A stretch of 20,066 nt of DNA, from positions 1,111,874-1,131,939 of the forward strand of contig NMRA01000016.1 in assembly GCA_002633005.1 (NCBI GenBank). The letters run 5' to 3'. The notes beneath the pieces were generated by a model. It saw only the letters and a list, made by a program, of their open reading frames with translations, was not told the origin of the DNA and ran no database searches. This DNA comes from Phoronis australis (Eukaryota > Phoronida > Phoronidae). Position 1 is the first letter of the stretch. The number at the start of each line of letters is the position of its first letter. The translations under genes and the position numbers were made by a program. This document shows, in pieces, positions 20,045 through 20,066 of the stretch.

Positions 20045-20066
20045 TCGTGTACGGGGGGGGGGGGCT

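Overview
The window is animal (metazoan) nuclear DNA from a draft assembly: intron-rich, mostly AT-rich, GT-AG introns of about 200 to 1400 bases, one ambiguous base (N at 5209) and a 12-base G run at the right end. Nothing looks bacterial or viral. Protein divergence from vertebrates and the compact introns suggest an invertebrate, but I cannot name the lineage.

Two protein genes were reconstructed exon by exon, arranged head to head. On the minus strand (about 403 to 4092) is the 5' part of a myotubularin phosphoinositide 3-phosphatase of the MTM1/MTMR1/MTMR2 group. Four coding exons give the Ser-rich N-terminus and the start of the PH-GRAM domain; the phosphatase domain lies beyond the left edge. 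On the plus strand (4250 to 15202) is a complete AIFM1 (mitochondrial apoptosis-inducing factor) gene. Its 15 coding exons have fully consistent phases and encode 661 residues: presequence, membrane anchor, acidic linker, FAD domain, NAD domain and AIF C-terminal domain. The two start codons are only 157 bp apart, so the genes probably share a bidirectional promoter.

Notable points in AIFM1: the N falls exactly in the 3' splice site of exon 2 and is almost certainly A. Exon 2 can be read through into intron 2 to give a short membrane-anchored peptide followed by a poly(A) signal. Intron 12 carries a good acceptor leading into a short in-frame alternative end that would remove the C-terminal domain.

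From 15203 to 20066 there is a 3' UTR with two poly(A) signals and then about 4 kb with no gene I can establish. That stretch holds a near-perfect 98-bp palindrome flanked by 8-bp direct repeats (a foldback/MITE-like insertion), promoter-like motifs (CCAAT, YY1-like, E-box, GC box, CRE) and a possible first coding exon of another gene at 19844-19887. A TIR-bearing element sits in myotubularin intron 3 (540-844) and a smaller inverted repeat in AIFM1 intron 1.

The two genes have no shared pathway: one is a phosphoinositide phosphatase of the endosomal system, the other a mitochondrial intermembrane-space flavoprotein. Their link here is the shared promoter region.
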